Assembly (NCBI GenBank): GCA_016209155.1
Contig: JACQWU010000240.1
Span: forward strand, 1-8,596
DNA: 8,596 nt
Direction: 5' to 3'
DNA from: Candidatus Desantisiibacteriota bacterium
GTDB taxonomy: Bacteria; JACRDZ01
Of the stretch, positions 1 through 5,842 are shown piece by piece. How positions within the stretch are numbered: position 1 is the first letter of the stretch; each line of letters begins with the position of its first letter. Position numbers and translations under genes: made by a program. The notes under the pieces are model-generated. The model was not told where the DNA came from, searched no databases, and saw only the letters and a program-made list of their open reading frames with translations.

Positions 1-531
1 ACGTTCTCCTGCACTGCCTGCTATTGTTGATGCTCCATATGGCGAACCTCCGGTAATTTCGTCAATCCTCATCTGTCCCTGAAAAGCATACGGCAAACCT
101 ACTATAACCATTCCATGATGAAGAAGTGTGATATGAAAACTTAATATTGTGGATTCCTGCCCTCCATGCTGAGTAGCTGAACTTGTAAATACACTTCCGG
201 CTTTTCCTACCAGCGCGCCTTTAACCCATAATTGTCCTGTCGCATCAAGAAACTGGCGCATTTGTCCGCACATATTTCCATATCTTGTCGGTGTGCCAAA
301 AATAATTGCGTCAGCCTGCGAAAGCTCATCAACAGTACACACCGGTATATGCGCGAATTTCTTTTGCGATTCAATTGCACCCATTTTTTCAAGCAGCTCT
401 TTAGATAATGTTTCAGGTGCTCTGCGTAACTCCGGAATGGCGCCTTTTACTTCTTTAACACCTTCTGCTACAGCTTCCGCCATTCTGTAAATGTGACCGT
501 ACATGGAATAGAAAACGATTAATATTTTCAT
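1..531 (-). CDS. wrbA: NAD(P)H:quinone oxidoreductase WrbA, C-terminus cut by window edge
   Basis: This is a flavodoxin-fold, FMN-binding enzyme that reduces quinones by two electrons in the cytosol, which avoids semiquinone and superoxide formation. I translated it directly: 177 residues are visible, starting [13 protein letters not shown], of about 200 usual for the family. The N-terminal FMN phosphate loop (residues 8-13, YSMYGH), PTRYGNM with QMRQFLD in the middle, TSSATQHGG, and the late GGSPYGAST loop are all WrbA hallmarks. The ATG at 531 has an AAGGGG stretch 8-13 bases upstream. It lies 145 bases downstream of the flavodiiron gene on the same strand, separated by two hairpins, so it may be a separately controlled member of the same group. 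About 20 residues are missing beyond position 1. The family call is firm; only the full length is unseen. Confidence 0.95.
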   Translation of the reverse strand, partial: MKILIVFYSMYGHIYRMAEAVAEGVKEVKGAIPELRRAPETLSKELLEKMGAIESQKKFAHIPVCTVDELSQADAIIFGTPTRYGNMCGQMRQFLDATGQLWVKGALVGKAGSVFTSSATQHGGQESTILSFHITLLHHGMVIVGLPYAFQGQMRIDEITGGSPYGASTIAGSAGER

Positions 532-557
532 AGTAGATATCCCCTTTTTATCTGGAT

Positions 558-602
558 GTGCCATTAATACCCTGCATTTCTAAGGCAGGGATGAATTGGC
601 AC
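558..602. repeat. Long imperfect hairpin in the wrbA leader
   Basis: GTGCCA (558-563) pairs with TGGCAC (597-602), and inside it CCCTGC (570-575) pairs with GCAGGG (585-590) across a 9-base loop. The two stems are separated by a 6-by-6 internal loop. It sits 27 bases upstream of the wrbA start codon, so it would be in the leader of any transcript entering wrbA from above. It may be a relative of the CCCTG hairpins at 643 and 4329, an end hairpin of an IS200/IS605-type element, or a leader structure affecting wrbA expression. The sequence does not decide between these. Confidence 0.6.
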
Positions 603-642
603 AAAAATAAATAATAAAGAATTCCTATCAGAGACAGAAGAT

Positions 643-666
643 ACCCTGCGGTCTCTGCCGCAGGGT
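643..666 (-). terminator. REP-like hairpin after the flavodiiron gene
   Basis: A perfect 9-bp stem, ACCCTGCGG (643-651) with CCGCAGGGT (658-666), closes a 6-base loop 10 bases past the flavodiiron stop codon. The stem is GC-rich in very AT-rich surroundings. The run after it on the minus strand (ATCTTCTG) is only weakly T-rich, so termination may be partial. The flanks (GAAGAACCCTG on the minus strand, closing with GGGTATCTTC) resemble the hairpin at 4329-4345, which points to a dispersed palindromic repeat family co-opted as a 3' structure. Confidence 0.6.
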
Positions 667-676
667 TCTTCATATT

Positions 677-1867
677 TTATAACATTATTTTGTCCGCAAA
701 ATTCTTTCCATATTCATAACATTGTTTTGATTCATTTTCATCAGGAACATATTTAAATTGAATACCCGGCTGTACTATTTCTATCCCTGTTTCCTTTAAA
801 ATATTTTCTATTGATTTTACAGCTCCGCCGCTCCATCCGTAAGATCCAAAGGCACACCCGATTCTATTTTTTGGTTTCAATCCTTTCAGAAATTCGAGGA
901 ATCCGGCGATTGTAACAAGCATATCATTATTATGAGTTGATGAACCGATTATAAACCCTTTGCTGTCGAGCATCTCTCCTACTACTTCAGTCCTGTCTGC
1001 CTGGTTTATATCAAAAAGTTTTACTTCTATTCCGCTGTCTATTATTCCATTAACTATTTTTTTTGCCATCTTTTCAGTTGACTGCCACATTGTTTCATAA
1101 ACAACAACAATTTTTTTCTTAGTTTCATTTTTTCCCCATGATAAATAAGCATTGATAATTTTCATCGGATCTTTTCGCCAGATAATTCCGTGGCTGGGAG
1201 CTATTATCTTTATGGGGATACCCATTTTTACAACATCTTCAATCTTTTTCACCACAAGGCTGCTGAACGGCCATAAGATATTTGCGTAATATTTTACAGC
1301 TTCCTCCATCACAAAATTTAAATCAACTTCATCATCAAATATTTTTGATGACGCATAATGCTGGCCGAATGCGTCATTTGGTAAAAGCATTTCTTCTTCA
1401 GGGCAATAAGTGAACATACTGTCAGGCCAGTGAAGCATTGGCGCTTCCACAAACATCAGCGTCCTTTTCCCTAATTCTAATTTGTCACCTGTTTTTACAA
1501 TTTGAAAATCCCAATTTCCATAATAATTTTTATATAATCCTTCCTTACATTTTTGCGTACCAAAAACTTTCGCATTAGGACAAAATTTAATTATTACAGG
1601 GAGCGCGCCTGAATGATCGGTCTCCACATGATTGGCGATAATATAATCTATTCTTGAAGGGTCAATAACCTGTTTTATATTTTCAAGCATTTCACCAGCA
1701 AAAGGACCGTATACAGTATCGACTAAAGTAATTTTCTCATCTATTATTAAATAGGCATTATATGTACTTCCTCTTTTTGTATTATATGTATGGCCGTGAA
1801 ATTTTTTCACATTCCAATCAGTAGCTCCAACCCAGAATATGTTATTTTTTATTTCTATTTTGCTCAT
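677..1867 (-). CDS. fprA: Class A flavodiiron protein (O2/NO reductase)
   Basis: Flavodiiron proteins reduce O2 to water and/or NO to N2O in the cytosol, taking electrons from rubredoxin or F420H2. The 396 residues match the two-domain class A length. The N-terminal metallo-beta-lactamase-like domain (about 1-250) carries the complete diiron set: H80, E82, D84 and H85 in the HVETDHSG motif, H146, D165 in NDAFGQH, and H226 in PSHGIIWR. The flavodoxin domain (about 253-396) begins at KIVVVYETMW, with SSTHNND and FGSYGWSGG as flavin loops. No rubredoxin or flavin-reductase domain is fused, so it needs a separate donor; the anchored rubredoxin at 3489-3728 is a candidate. The ATG at 1867 is preceded by a perfect AAGGAGGT 8 bases away. 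It follows the response regulator gene by 59 bases and is probably co-transcribed. O2 versus NO preference cannot be read from the sequence. Confidence 0.96.
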   Translation of the reverse strand: MSKIEIKNNIFWVGATDWNVKKFHGHTYNTKRGSTYNAYLIIDEKITLVDTVYGPFAGEMLENIKQVIDPSRIDYIIANHVETDHSGALPVIIKFCPNAKVFGTQKCKEGLYKNYYGNWDFQIVKTGDKLELGKRTLMFVEAPMLHWPDSMFTYCPEEEMLLPNDAFGQHYASSKIFDDEVDLNFVMEEAVKYYANILWPFSSLVVKKIEDVVKMGIPIKIIAPSHGIIWRKDPMKIINAYLSWGKNETKKKIVVVYETMWQSTEKMAKKIVNGIIDSGIEVKLFDINQADRTEVVGEMLDSKGFIIGSSTHNNDMLVTIAGFLEFLKGLKPKNRIGCAFGSYGWSGGAVKSIENILKETGIEIVQPGIQFKYVPDENESKQCYEYGKNFADKIML

Positions 1868-1926
1868 TTTTTAGTACCTCCTTATTGGTCTGGCAGTTTT
1901 AGATTGCTTCACCTTCGATAATGACG

Positions 1927-2661
1927 TCATTTAATATATTTTTTATTTTTTTGATGTTTCTTGCGGTATTGCGTGGGGGTATATTTAACAAGTTTATTAA
2001 ATTGCCTGATAAAAGATTCAGAATTTTCATATCCCAATTTTTCCGAGATTTGGTTAACATTATAACCGGATTTAGTAAGGAGCTCTTTTGCTTTACCCAT
2101 TTTTATTTTCAGCTTGTATTCACTGAAGTTTACACCTGTATTTTCTTTAAATATTCTGCTTAAATATTTAGAGCTTAACCCCACAACTCTGGAAACATCA
2201 TGGAGGTAAATTTTTTTATAACAATTTCTCTCTATAAAATTTTTTGCTTTTTTAATCTTGTCTGAAATATCTCCTGTATCTATATTTTTTCCCAGCTGCT
2301 TTATATCCAGCAACCGTTCTATTATTTCTTTTGTTTTGTCAATATTCATCGGTTTTTCGAGATAATCATCAGCGTGCTCTTTTAGCGCATTTATAGCTAT
2401 ATCCTTTGAGCTGTAACCCGTTAGAATAATAATTTTAACTTCGGGGTCTGTTTTTTTTATATCCTTTAATACCTCAATCCCATTTATCCCGGGCAGCATT
2501 ATATCTAAAATAATAAGATCAATATTGTTCGCTGACTTTAATAGTTGCAGCGCTGTTTTTCCATCCGGGGCCTCTTCCATATCATAATCATTCAAAAAAT
2601 ATTCTTTAAATTCAGTCCTAAAACTCTTATCATCATCTATAATTAATATTTTATTCGGCAT
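1927..2661 (-). CDS. Response regulator with C-terminal AraC-type DNA-binding domain
   Basis: This is a 244-residue two-component transcription factor. The receiver domain (about 1-120) has the acidic pocket D9-D10-D11, phosphoacceptor D53, switch residue T81 and conserved K103, so it should be phosphorylatable. The AraC/XylS-type double helix-turn-helix is at about 138-238, with the typical second HTH and closing motif (ISEKLGYENSESFIRQF, then YTPTQYRK). There is no adjacent histidine kinase in the window, so its partner is elsewhere. It is the first gene before the flavodiiron protein, which makes control of that gene (and itself) a reasonable guess. A GGGGAAGG purine run sits just upstream of the ATG. 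The C-terminal tail is lysine-rich (HQKNKKYIK). AraC proteins bind direct repeats on one DNA face, which is why I mention it in connection with the triple repeats at 3804, 4606 and 7635. That link is inference. Confidence 0.93.
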   Translation of the reverse strand: MPNKILIIDDDKSFRTEFKEYFLNDYDMEEAPDGKTALQLLKSANNIDLIILDIMLPGINGIEVLKDIKKTDPEVKIIILTGYSSKDIAINALKEHADDYLEKPMNIDKTKEIIERLLDIKQLGKNIDTGDISDKIKKAKNFIERNCYKKIYLHDVSRVVGLSSKYLSRIFKENTGVNFSEYKLKIKMGKAKELLTKSGYNVNQISEKLGYENSESFIRQFNKLVKYTPTQYRKKHQKNKKYIK

Positions 2662-2699
2662 ACCTTCCCCAATTTTTTATTCTGCCGCTAAGTATCTTT

Positions 2700-2740
2700 A
2701 TTATACATTATTATACATCCATTAAGTAATATACATTATT
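2700..2740 (-). promoter_or_regulatory. Probable promoter region of the response regulator unit
   Basis: Read on the minus strand, ATGTATAAT occurs twice (2718-2710 and 2708-2700), ten bases apart, and TATACATTATT (plus strand) recurs at 2702-2712 and 2730-2740. Either TATAAT could be a -10 box lying about 40-50 bases before the ATG at 2661. No good -35 box is visible. The 10-base spacing of the repeats is compatible with a binding site, perhaps autoregulatory, but low-complexity AT sequence can do this by chance. Confidence 0.35.
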
Positions 2741-2919
2741 TCCTGACTCTTGCATAGCAAGATTCAGGAATCGCCAATACATCCCGAAATCCTGCGTCTT
2801 CGGCGATTTTACTCCTCACCGTACTGGTTAAGTACGGTTGCGTCGTAAAATCACCTGCCAGACTTGTTTTTCTGGCGTCCTGGCAATTTTACCTGAATCT
2901 AAAAGTGCAAGATTCAGGT
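2741..2919. repeat. Composite ~180-base intergenic element of nested hairpins
   Basis: Four inverted repeats follow one another. At 2741-2753/2757-2769 a 13-bp stem with one mismatch has loop ATA. At 2805-2812/2845-2852 GATTTTAC pairs with GTAAAATC and encloses ACCGTACT (2818-2825) with AGTACGGT (2831-2838). At 2857-2862/2871-2876 GCCAGA pairs with TCTGGC. At 2891-2900/2910-2919 a perfect 10-bp stem ACCTGAATCT/AGATTCAGGT closes the element. The first and last hairpins share the GATTCAGG arm, so the element has related ends. It fills nearly all the space between the response regulator promoter and the membrane protein gene, and the right-hand hairpin contains that gene's stop codon. It looks like a non-autonomous dispersed repeat rather than a gene: I see no ORF in it. 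Confidence 0.75.
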
Positions 2920-3321
2920 ACTATTATTTTTTTCTAACTGTAAAACATGAAATAAAGCGTAACCTGCGAAAAAATCAGCACAGGCAAGCATAATATCAGG
3001 TAAGGTGGATGTGAAAATCCATAATCCTAAAGGCGGCCGTTTTATTAAATATTCATAAATACTTAAATGTCCCATTAAAACAGCCGCATAAACAGCGAAG
3101 ATACCGTTTAATAAATAACCATAAGCAGAAGTTTTAGGTGACATAAATAAAGCACTTATTAAAATTAAATCAATCAATGGAAACAAAAAAGCAAAAAGAT
3201 TTGTTTTATCAATAATATCAGGATTGGTTTTTAAATATATCGGATGAATCCGTAGATGTAATAATAATGCGCCAAATGCTAATAATATTAAAGCTATCAA
3301 TAAACTCCTGCGTATATTCAT
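2914..3321 (-). CDS. Four-helix integral membrane protein, family not recognised
   Basis: The product has 135 residues with about four hydrophobic segments (roughly 5-22, 43-60, 68-88 and 103-127), short loops and a positively charged N-terminus (MNIRR). I do not recognise the family. It is the last gene of a three-gene unit with the anchored rubredoxin and the 39-residue membrane peptide (27-base gap upstream), so it may be the membrane partner of that electron carrier, for example a subunit that hands electrons to rubredoxin. No heme-ligating or quinone-binding motif can be claimed, although several histidines (in LHLRIHP near residue 21, GHLSIYE near 84, FHVLQL near 124) lie at helix ends. 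The start at 3321 has AAGGAGA six bases upstream. Its TGA stop lies inside the terminal hairpin of the repeat element, so the last residues may have been altered by that element. Confidence 0.75.
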   Translation of the reverse strand: MNIRRSLLIALILLAFGALLLHLRIHPIYLKTNPDIIDKTNLFAFLFPLIDLILISALFMSPKTSAYGYLLNGIFAVYAAVLMGHLSIYEYLIKRPPLGLWIFTSTLPDIMLACADFFAGYALFHVLQLEKNNST

Positions 3322-3348
3322 AATATCTCCTTTTAAAAATTAGGATAA

Positions 3349-3468
3349 TTAATTTTTAGCAAAACGAGATGAAAAATCAATTACATAAGCAAGATATAAA
3401 GTAAAACTGATTGCAATAAAATGTAAAATCCACCATCCCAATTTATACCGTAAAAAATTTTTCAACAT
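3349..3468 (-). CDS. 39-residue single-pass membrane protein sharing the rubredoxin anchor
   Basis: This short gene reads MLKNFLRYKLGWWILHF and continues through one hydrophobic helix (about 11-30) to a short tail ending SRFAKN. It starts at 3468, seven bases after an AGGAG ribosome site, and lies 20 bases after the rubredoxin stop. Its segment GWWILHFxxIS is the same as the C-terminal anchor of the rubredoxin just upstream, and the two genes share a 22-base identical run (3417-3438 and 3536-3557), so one arose by duplication of the other's 3' part. It keeps the anchor but has no cysteines. It may dimerise with the rubredoxin anchor or be a small subunit of the same membrane complex. The function is unknown; that it is a real gene is supported by the ribosome site, tiling and homology. 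Confidence 0.8.
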   Translation of the reverse strand: MLKNFLRYKLGWWILHFIAISFTLYLAYVIDFSSRFAKN

Positions 3469-3488
3469 AATTTTGCTCCTGTAAAATT

Positions 3489-3728
3489 CTATTTAAAAAT
3501 CAGACGACCTAAAATATAAACTAAGCTTATTCCTGTAAAATGTAAAATCCACCATCCGGGTTGAAAAAGTTTAAAATGATCACTCCACTTTATTATAGAA
3601 GGCTGCATTAAAACAAAAGCCGGCTGATTAGCTCCGCATACCGGACATTTTTCTGGTACTTGATCATGACCATCAATGCTTATGCAGTTATGAATATATC
3701 CGCATACTTTACATTGGTACTTTACCAT
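3489..3728 (-). CDS. Membrane-anchored rubredoxin-like protein
   Basis: The 79 residues have two parts. Residues 1-38 form a rubredoxin-like iron site with C6-x2-C9-G-Y and C28-P-x-C31-G, of the short type seen at the C-terminus of rubrerythrins (18 residues between the pairs). Residues about 57-77 are a single hydrophobic helix beginning GWWILHF. The iron domain therefore should sit in the cytosol, tied to the inner membrane. Rubredoxins carry single electrons to flavodiiron proteins, superoxide reductase and rubrerythrin, all relevant here. It heads a three-gene unit with AGGAG seven bases before its ATG, a TATAAT at 3771-3766 and the triple repeat further up. C15 is an extra cysteine outside the site. 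The call of a rubredoxin fold is firm; the redox partner is inference. Confidence 0.9.
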   Translation of the reverse strand: MVKYQCKVCGYIHNCISIDGHDQVPEKCPVCGANQPAFVLMQPSIIKWSDHFKLFQPGWWILHFTGISLVYILGRLIFK

Positions 3729-3765
3729 AATATTCTCCTGAATTTGTTCATTAAAATTAATTTTT

Positions 3766-3829
3766 ATTATACTTTTTTTAAAAGATATAGAAATAGGTTA
3801 ATACCACTTTTTATTGACTTTTTTCCACT
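3766..3829 (-). promoter_or_regulatory. Promoter of the rubredoxin unit with triple direct repeat
   Basis: On the minus strand AGTGG (3829-3825), AGTCA (3819-3815) and AGTGG (3808-3804) stand at 10- and 11-base intervals, separated by A-rich spacers. The -10 box TATAAT is at 3771-3766, 33 bases from the last repeat, and about 38 bases before the ATG. There is no good -35 box, as expected of an activator-dependent promoter. The same repeat with the same spacing is found upstream of the OsmC unit and of the unit starting at 7515. Confidence 0.6.
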
Positions 3830-3837
3830 ATTATATC

Positions 3838-3858
3838 GCGGTCAGGAGACCGCTCCTG
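3838..3858 (-). terminator. GC-rich hairpin after the OsmC gene
   Basis: GCGGTC (3838-3843) pairs with GACCGC (3848-3853) over loop AGGA. An alternative fold pairs CAGGAG (3843-3848) with CTCCTG (3853-3858). It begins 17 bases past the OsmC stop and is GC-rich in an AT-rich spacer, so it can end that transcript, although no T-run follows directly. The pair of mutually exclusive stems is typical of dispersed palindromic repeats, so it may be one that doubles as a terminator. Confidence 0.55.
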
Positions 3859-3874
3859 CCATTTATCAAATTGT

Positions 3875-4300
3875 TTATTGCTCCAGTTCAGCATTCATTG
3901 TAATTTTCGCGTTTAGTAATCTCGATACCGGACAGCCGGACTTAGCGCTATTTGCCGCTGCTAAAAATGCCTGCTCATTGGCTCCAGGAATTTTTGCTTT
4001 TACATCTAATAGTACAGCAGTAATAGTGAACCCTGCATCAGTTTTATCTAACGTAACAGTAGCTGTAGTACCTATCTTATCAGGCAGCATACCGGCTTTT
4101 TCCAACTCCCCGGAAAGCGCCATTGAAAAACAGCCCGCGTGCGCTGCGGCAATCAATTCTTCAGGGTTAGTTCCAATCTCATTTTCGAAACGGCTACTAA
4201 ATGAATATTTTGTGCTTAAAAGAATACCGCTTTCTGTCGAAACTGTTCCCTGTCCATTTTTTAATCCGCCATGCCATACAGCTGATCCTTTGCGTTTCAT
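3875..4300 (-). CDS. osmC: OsmC/Ohr-family peroxiredoxin
   Basis: OsmC proteins are homodimeric cytosolic thiol peroxidases that reduce organic hydroperoxides, usually recycled by lipoyl proteins or thioredoxin. The 141 residues fit the family. Peroxidatic C57 is in the AAAHAGCFSMAL helix, resolving C123 is in SGCPVSRLL, and R37 and E47 (in NPEELIAAA) complete the active site. The start MKRKGSAVWHGGLKNGQG is that of true OsmC rather than Ohr, so I prefer OsmC. Its ATG overlaps the TGA stop of the upstream small gene (ATGA), with AAGGA seven to eleven bases before, so translation is coupled. The promoter upstream of that gene carries both the shared triple repeat and a 7-1-7 palindrome, consistent with redox control. 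Family assignment is secure. Confidence 0.95.
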   Translation of the reverse strand: MKRKGSAVWHGGLKNGQGTVSTESGILLSTKYSFSSRFENEIGTNPEELIAAAHAGCFSMALSGELEKAGMLPDKIGTTATVTLDKTDAGFTITAVLLDVKAKIPGANEQAFLAAANSAKSGCPVSRLLNAKITMNAELEQ

Positions 4301-4506
4301 GTTAATTCCTTTCTGAGAAAGAAGTTATCCCTGTGGTTCACAGGGTTCTTCATTGGTGTTTTCCCTTTTTCGAGGCGATTTTTTAAGAAGCTTAATAATT
4401 CTTTTTGCGTTACTCCAGCATCCACCATATATTGAATACTGACCGCGTGTTCCATTTCCAATCCTCTGCTCAAAATTTTATTTAATTCCATTTTTATTTT
4501 ATCCAT
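4297..4506 (-). CDS. Small ferritin-helix-like protein 1, C-terminus running through a repeat
   Basis: This is a 69-residue soluble protein predicted to be helical. Residues 1-42 (MDKIKMELNKILSRG, then EHAVSIQYMV, QKELL) resemble the first helix of ferritin-like domains, where ExxH and QY line the iron site, but there is only room for one to two helices, not the four-helix bundle. It is paralogous to the 55-residue protein at 6835-7002: 31 of the first 42 residues are the same, and the DNA is visibly similar. Residues 54-60 are encoded by the hairpin at 4329-4345, just where the paralog stops, and the rest (NFFLRKELT) is translated OsmC leader. The tail is therefore probably acquired, not functional. 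A GGGAGG ribosome site precedes the ATG. It overlaps OsmC by four bases. It could oligomerise into a metal site or be a decayed ferritin; function unknown. Confidence 0.7.
   Translation of the reverse strand: MDKIKMELNKILSRGLEMEHAVSIQYMVDAGVTQKELLSFLKNRLEKGKTPMKNPVNHRDNFFLRKELT
4329..4345. repeat. CCCTGTG hairpin inside the end of a coding region
   Basis: CCCTGTG (4329-4335) and CACAGGG (4339-4345) form a 7-bp stem with loop GTT. With its flanks (minus strand ATGAAGAACCCTG at one side, ATAACTTC at the other) it matches the hairpin after the flavodiiron gene. It lies within the ferritin-helix-like gene, 29 bases before the OsmC start, so it would fold in the coupled mRNA near the OsmC ribosome site. 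Confidence 0.6.
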
Positions 4507-4547
4507 TCATAACCTCCCTTTTATTCAGACATTTATATTTCTCTATT

Positions 4548-4573
4548 TATGTTAAAAGATAACATAATGTTAT
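4548..4573. promoter_or_regulatory. Overlapping palindromes, Fur/PerR-type 7-1-7 operator candidate
   Basis: ATAACAT (4559-4565), one base, ATGTTAT (4567-4573) is a perfect 15-base odd palindrome of the 7-1-7 form used by Fur-family regulators. TATGTTA (4548-4554), five bases, TAACATA (4560-4566) overlaps it, giving three alternating half-sites. The palindrome covers the inferred -10 box (TAACAT, 4572-4567) of the OsmC unit, where a bound repressor would block RNA polymerase. Peroxide-sensing PerR is the attractive candidate for an OsmC gene. AT-rich DNA makes short palindromes cheap, so this is moderate evidence only. Confidence 0.45.
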
Positions 4574-4631
4574 TTTATTTCAGGAAAGTTTTGAATTGGT
4601 AGAGTCTACTTTTATGTGACTTATTTCCACT
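4567..4631 (-). promoter_or_regulatory. Promoter of the OsmC unit with triple direct repeat
   Basis: On the minus strand AGTGG (4631-4627), AGTCA (4621-4617) and AGTAG (4610-4606) occur at 10- and 11-base intervals, as in the other two copies. A -10-like TAACAT (4572-4567) follows at 34 bases and overlaps the 7-1-7 palindrome. From the -10 to the ATG at 4506 is about 60 bases. Confidence 0.55.
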
Positions 4632-4654
4632 TTTAGTTATGGATTTATGTTGTA

Positions 4655-4717
4655 ATGAAGAACATCGCGGCAGGCTGGGAGGTGCTTCATTTGTAACTTA
4701 TTCTATAAATAGCACCT
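4655..4717 (-). repeat. Inverted repeats and repeat remnant at the sugar dehydrogenase 3' end
   Basis: AGGTGCT (4680-4686) and AGCACCT (4711-4717) are perfect 7-base arms around the stop codon, and ATGAAG (4655-4660) faces CTTCAT (4685-4690). On the minus strand the stretch reads CTGCCGCGATGTTCTTCAT, close to CTGCCGCAGGGTTCTTCAT at 657-673, so this looks like a degraded, inverted member of that repeat family. With a 24-base loop it is a poor intrinsic terminator, but nothing better ends the five-gene unit. Confidence 0.4.
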
Positions 4718-5775
4718 TCTTTATCATCGGAAACAAGAAGCGCGCCATCGGGAATTACCAGGACATCAACCGGACGGCCCCAACCCATCCAGCCATCAGC
4801 AAAGACTTCATATTTTACCGGATTATTTCCTTCGAGTTCTACAAGTGTCACACGATAACCAATTGGGATACTGCGATTCCATGAACCGTGCTCTGCTATG
4901 AATATTTGATTTATATATTTTTCAGGAAACATCTTCCCGGTATAAAATCGCATCCCTAATGATGCTACATGAGGTCCAAGTTCAATAGAGGGCGGAACAA
5001 ATTCTTCAGGTTTATGCCCATAACCAAATTCAGGGTCCAAAATAGCTTTGTTATGAACATAAGGGAATCCAAAATGAAGACCTTTTACAGGAGCGTGATT
5101 CAATTCATCATGCGGAATATCATCACCAAGCATATCACGCCCGTTATCTGTGAACCAAAGTTTTTTTGTTATTGGGTGAAAGTCAAATCCAACCGTGTTT
5201 CGAACTCCACCGGCAAATATTTCTAATCCGCTTCCATCTGGCATCATACGCATAATAGAAGCATATCTTTTATCACTTTTCTCACAAACATTACATGGTG
5301 CTCCTACGGGGACATAAAGCATCCCATCAGGCCCAAAACGTATAAATTTCCATCCATGAAGAGTATCTTTTGGAAAACTGTCATTAATAACAATAGGTAC
5401 CGGTGGATTTTTCAGATGATTTTCTATGTCATCATATCTAATAATTCTGCTTATTTCAGCAACGTAAAGCGCGCCATCTTTAAATGCGACACCGTTGGGC
5501 ATATTTAGATTCCGAGCAATTATGATGATTTCATCTGCTTTATTATCTTTGTTTTTATCAAGAACAGCATATATATTACCAGCATCTCGTGTACCTACAA
5601 ATAAAATTCCTGTTGGGCTTAAAACCATTGAACGCGCTCCATTAATATTATCGGCATAAACATCAATATGGAATCCCTGAGGCAATTTTATTTTGTCAAG
5701 CAGAGGCTCAGCATTAGTACAAGCTGCGAGATGTAATAATATCAATACAATAGGTAAAGCTTTAAATCTCAACAT
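4687..5775 (-). CDS. Lipoprotein, sorbosone/PQQ-type sugar dehydrogenase family
   Basis: This 362-residue beta-propeller protein belongs to the glucose/sorbosone dehydrogenase family (COG2133 type), whose known members oxidise sugar aldehydes or aldose with PQQ. A lipoprotein signal peptide ends in the lipobox LAAC with C19; T20-N21 follow, so an outer-membrane or periplasmic location is expected. Landmarks include H140, placed like the catalytic His before the FGPDGMLYVPVG strand, a calcium-loop-like DKNKDNKAD (73-81), GVRNTVGFDFHP and AEHGSWNRS near 300. A CNVC pair (161-164) is suggestive of a disulfide. It is the last gene of the unit starting at 7515. The ATG at 5775 has AAGGA about ten bases upstream. 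Many family members are not proven to bind PQQ, and there are no PQQ synthesis genes here, so the substrate and cofactor remain open. Confidence 0.88.
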   Translation of the reverse strand: MLRFKALPIVLILLHLAACTNAEPLLDKIKLPQGFHIDVYADNINGARSMVLSPTGILFVGTRDAGNIYAVLDKNKDNKADEIIIIARNLNMPNGVAFKDGALYVAEISRIIRYDDIENHLKNPPVPIVINDSFPKDTLHGWKFIRFGPDGMLYVPVGAPCNVCEKSDKRYASIMRMMPDGSGLEIFAGGVRNTVGFDFHPITKKLWFTDNGRDMLGDDIPHDELNHAPVKGLHFGFPYVHNKAILDPEFGYGHKPEEFVPPSIELGPHVASLGMRFYTGKMFPEKYINQIFIAEHGSWNRSIPIGYRVTLVELEGNNPVKYEVFADGWMGWGRPVDVLVIPDGALLVSDDKEGAIYRISYK

Positions 5776-5842
5776 GAGATAATATCCTTATTTATTTCAT
5801 ATTGACTGTATTTCTTTTTTTCACTAATTTTTCCGCCTCAAT

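Noticed and set aside
1922-1929. TGACGTCA palindrome at the response regulator stop codon
   Set aside because: An 8-base palindrome that overlaps coding sequence and a stop; it is not near a promoter and no second copy is seen.
3660-4316. Long plus-strand open frame opposite the rubredoxin and OsmC genes
   Set aside because: It is the antisense shadow of genes with complete active-site motifs; no ribosome site or recognisable protein.
5798-5832. A fourth possible copy of the triple repeat before the sugar dehydrogenase gene (AGTCAATA and AGTGAAAAAAAG on the minus strand)
   Set aside because: The spacing does not fit the other three, and the DNA is explained as the tail of the interrupted DUF2934 frame.
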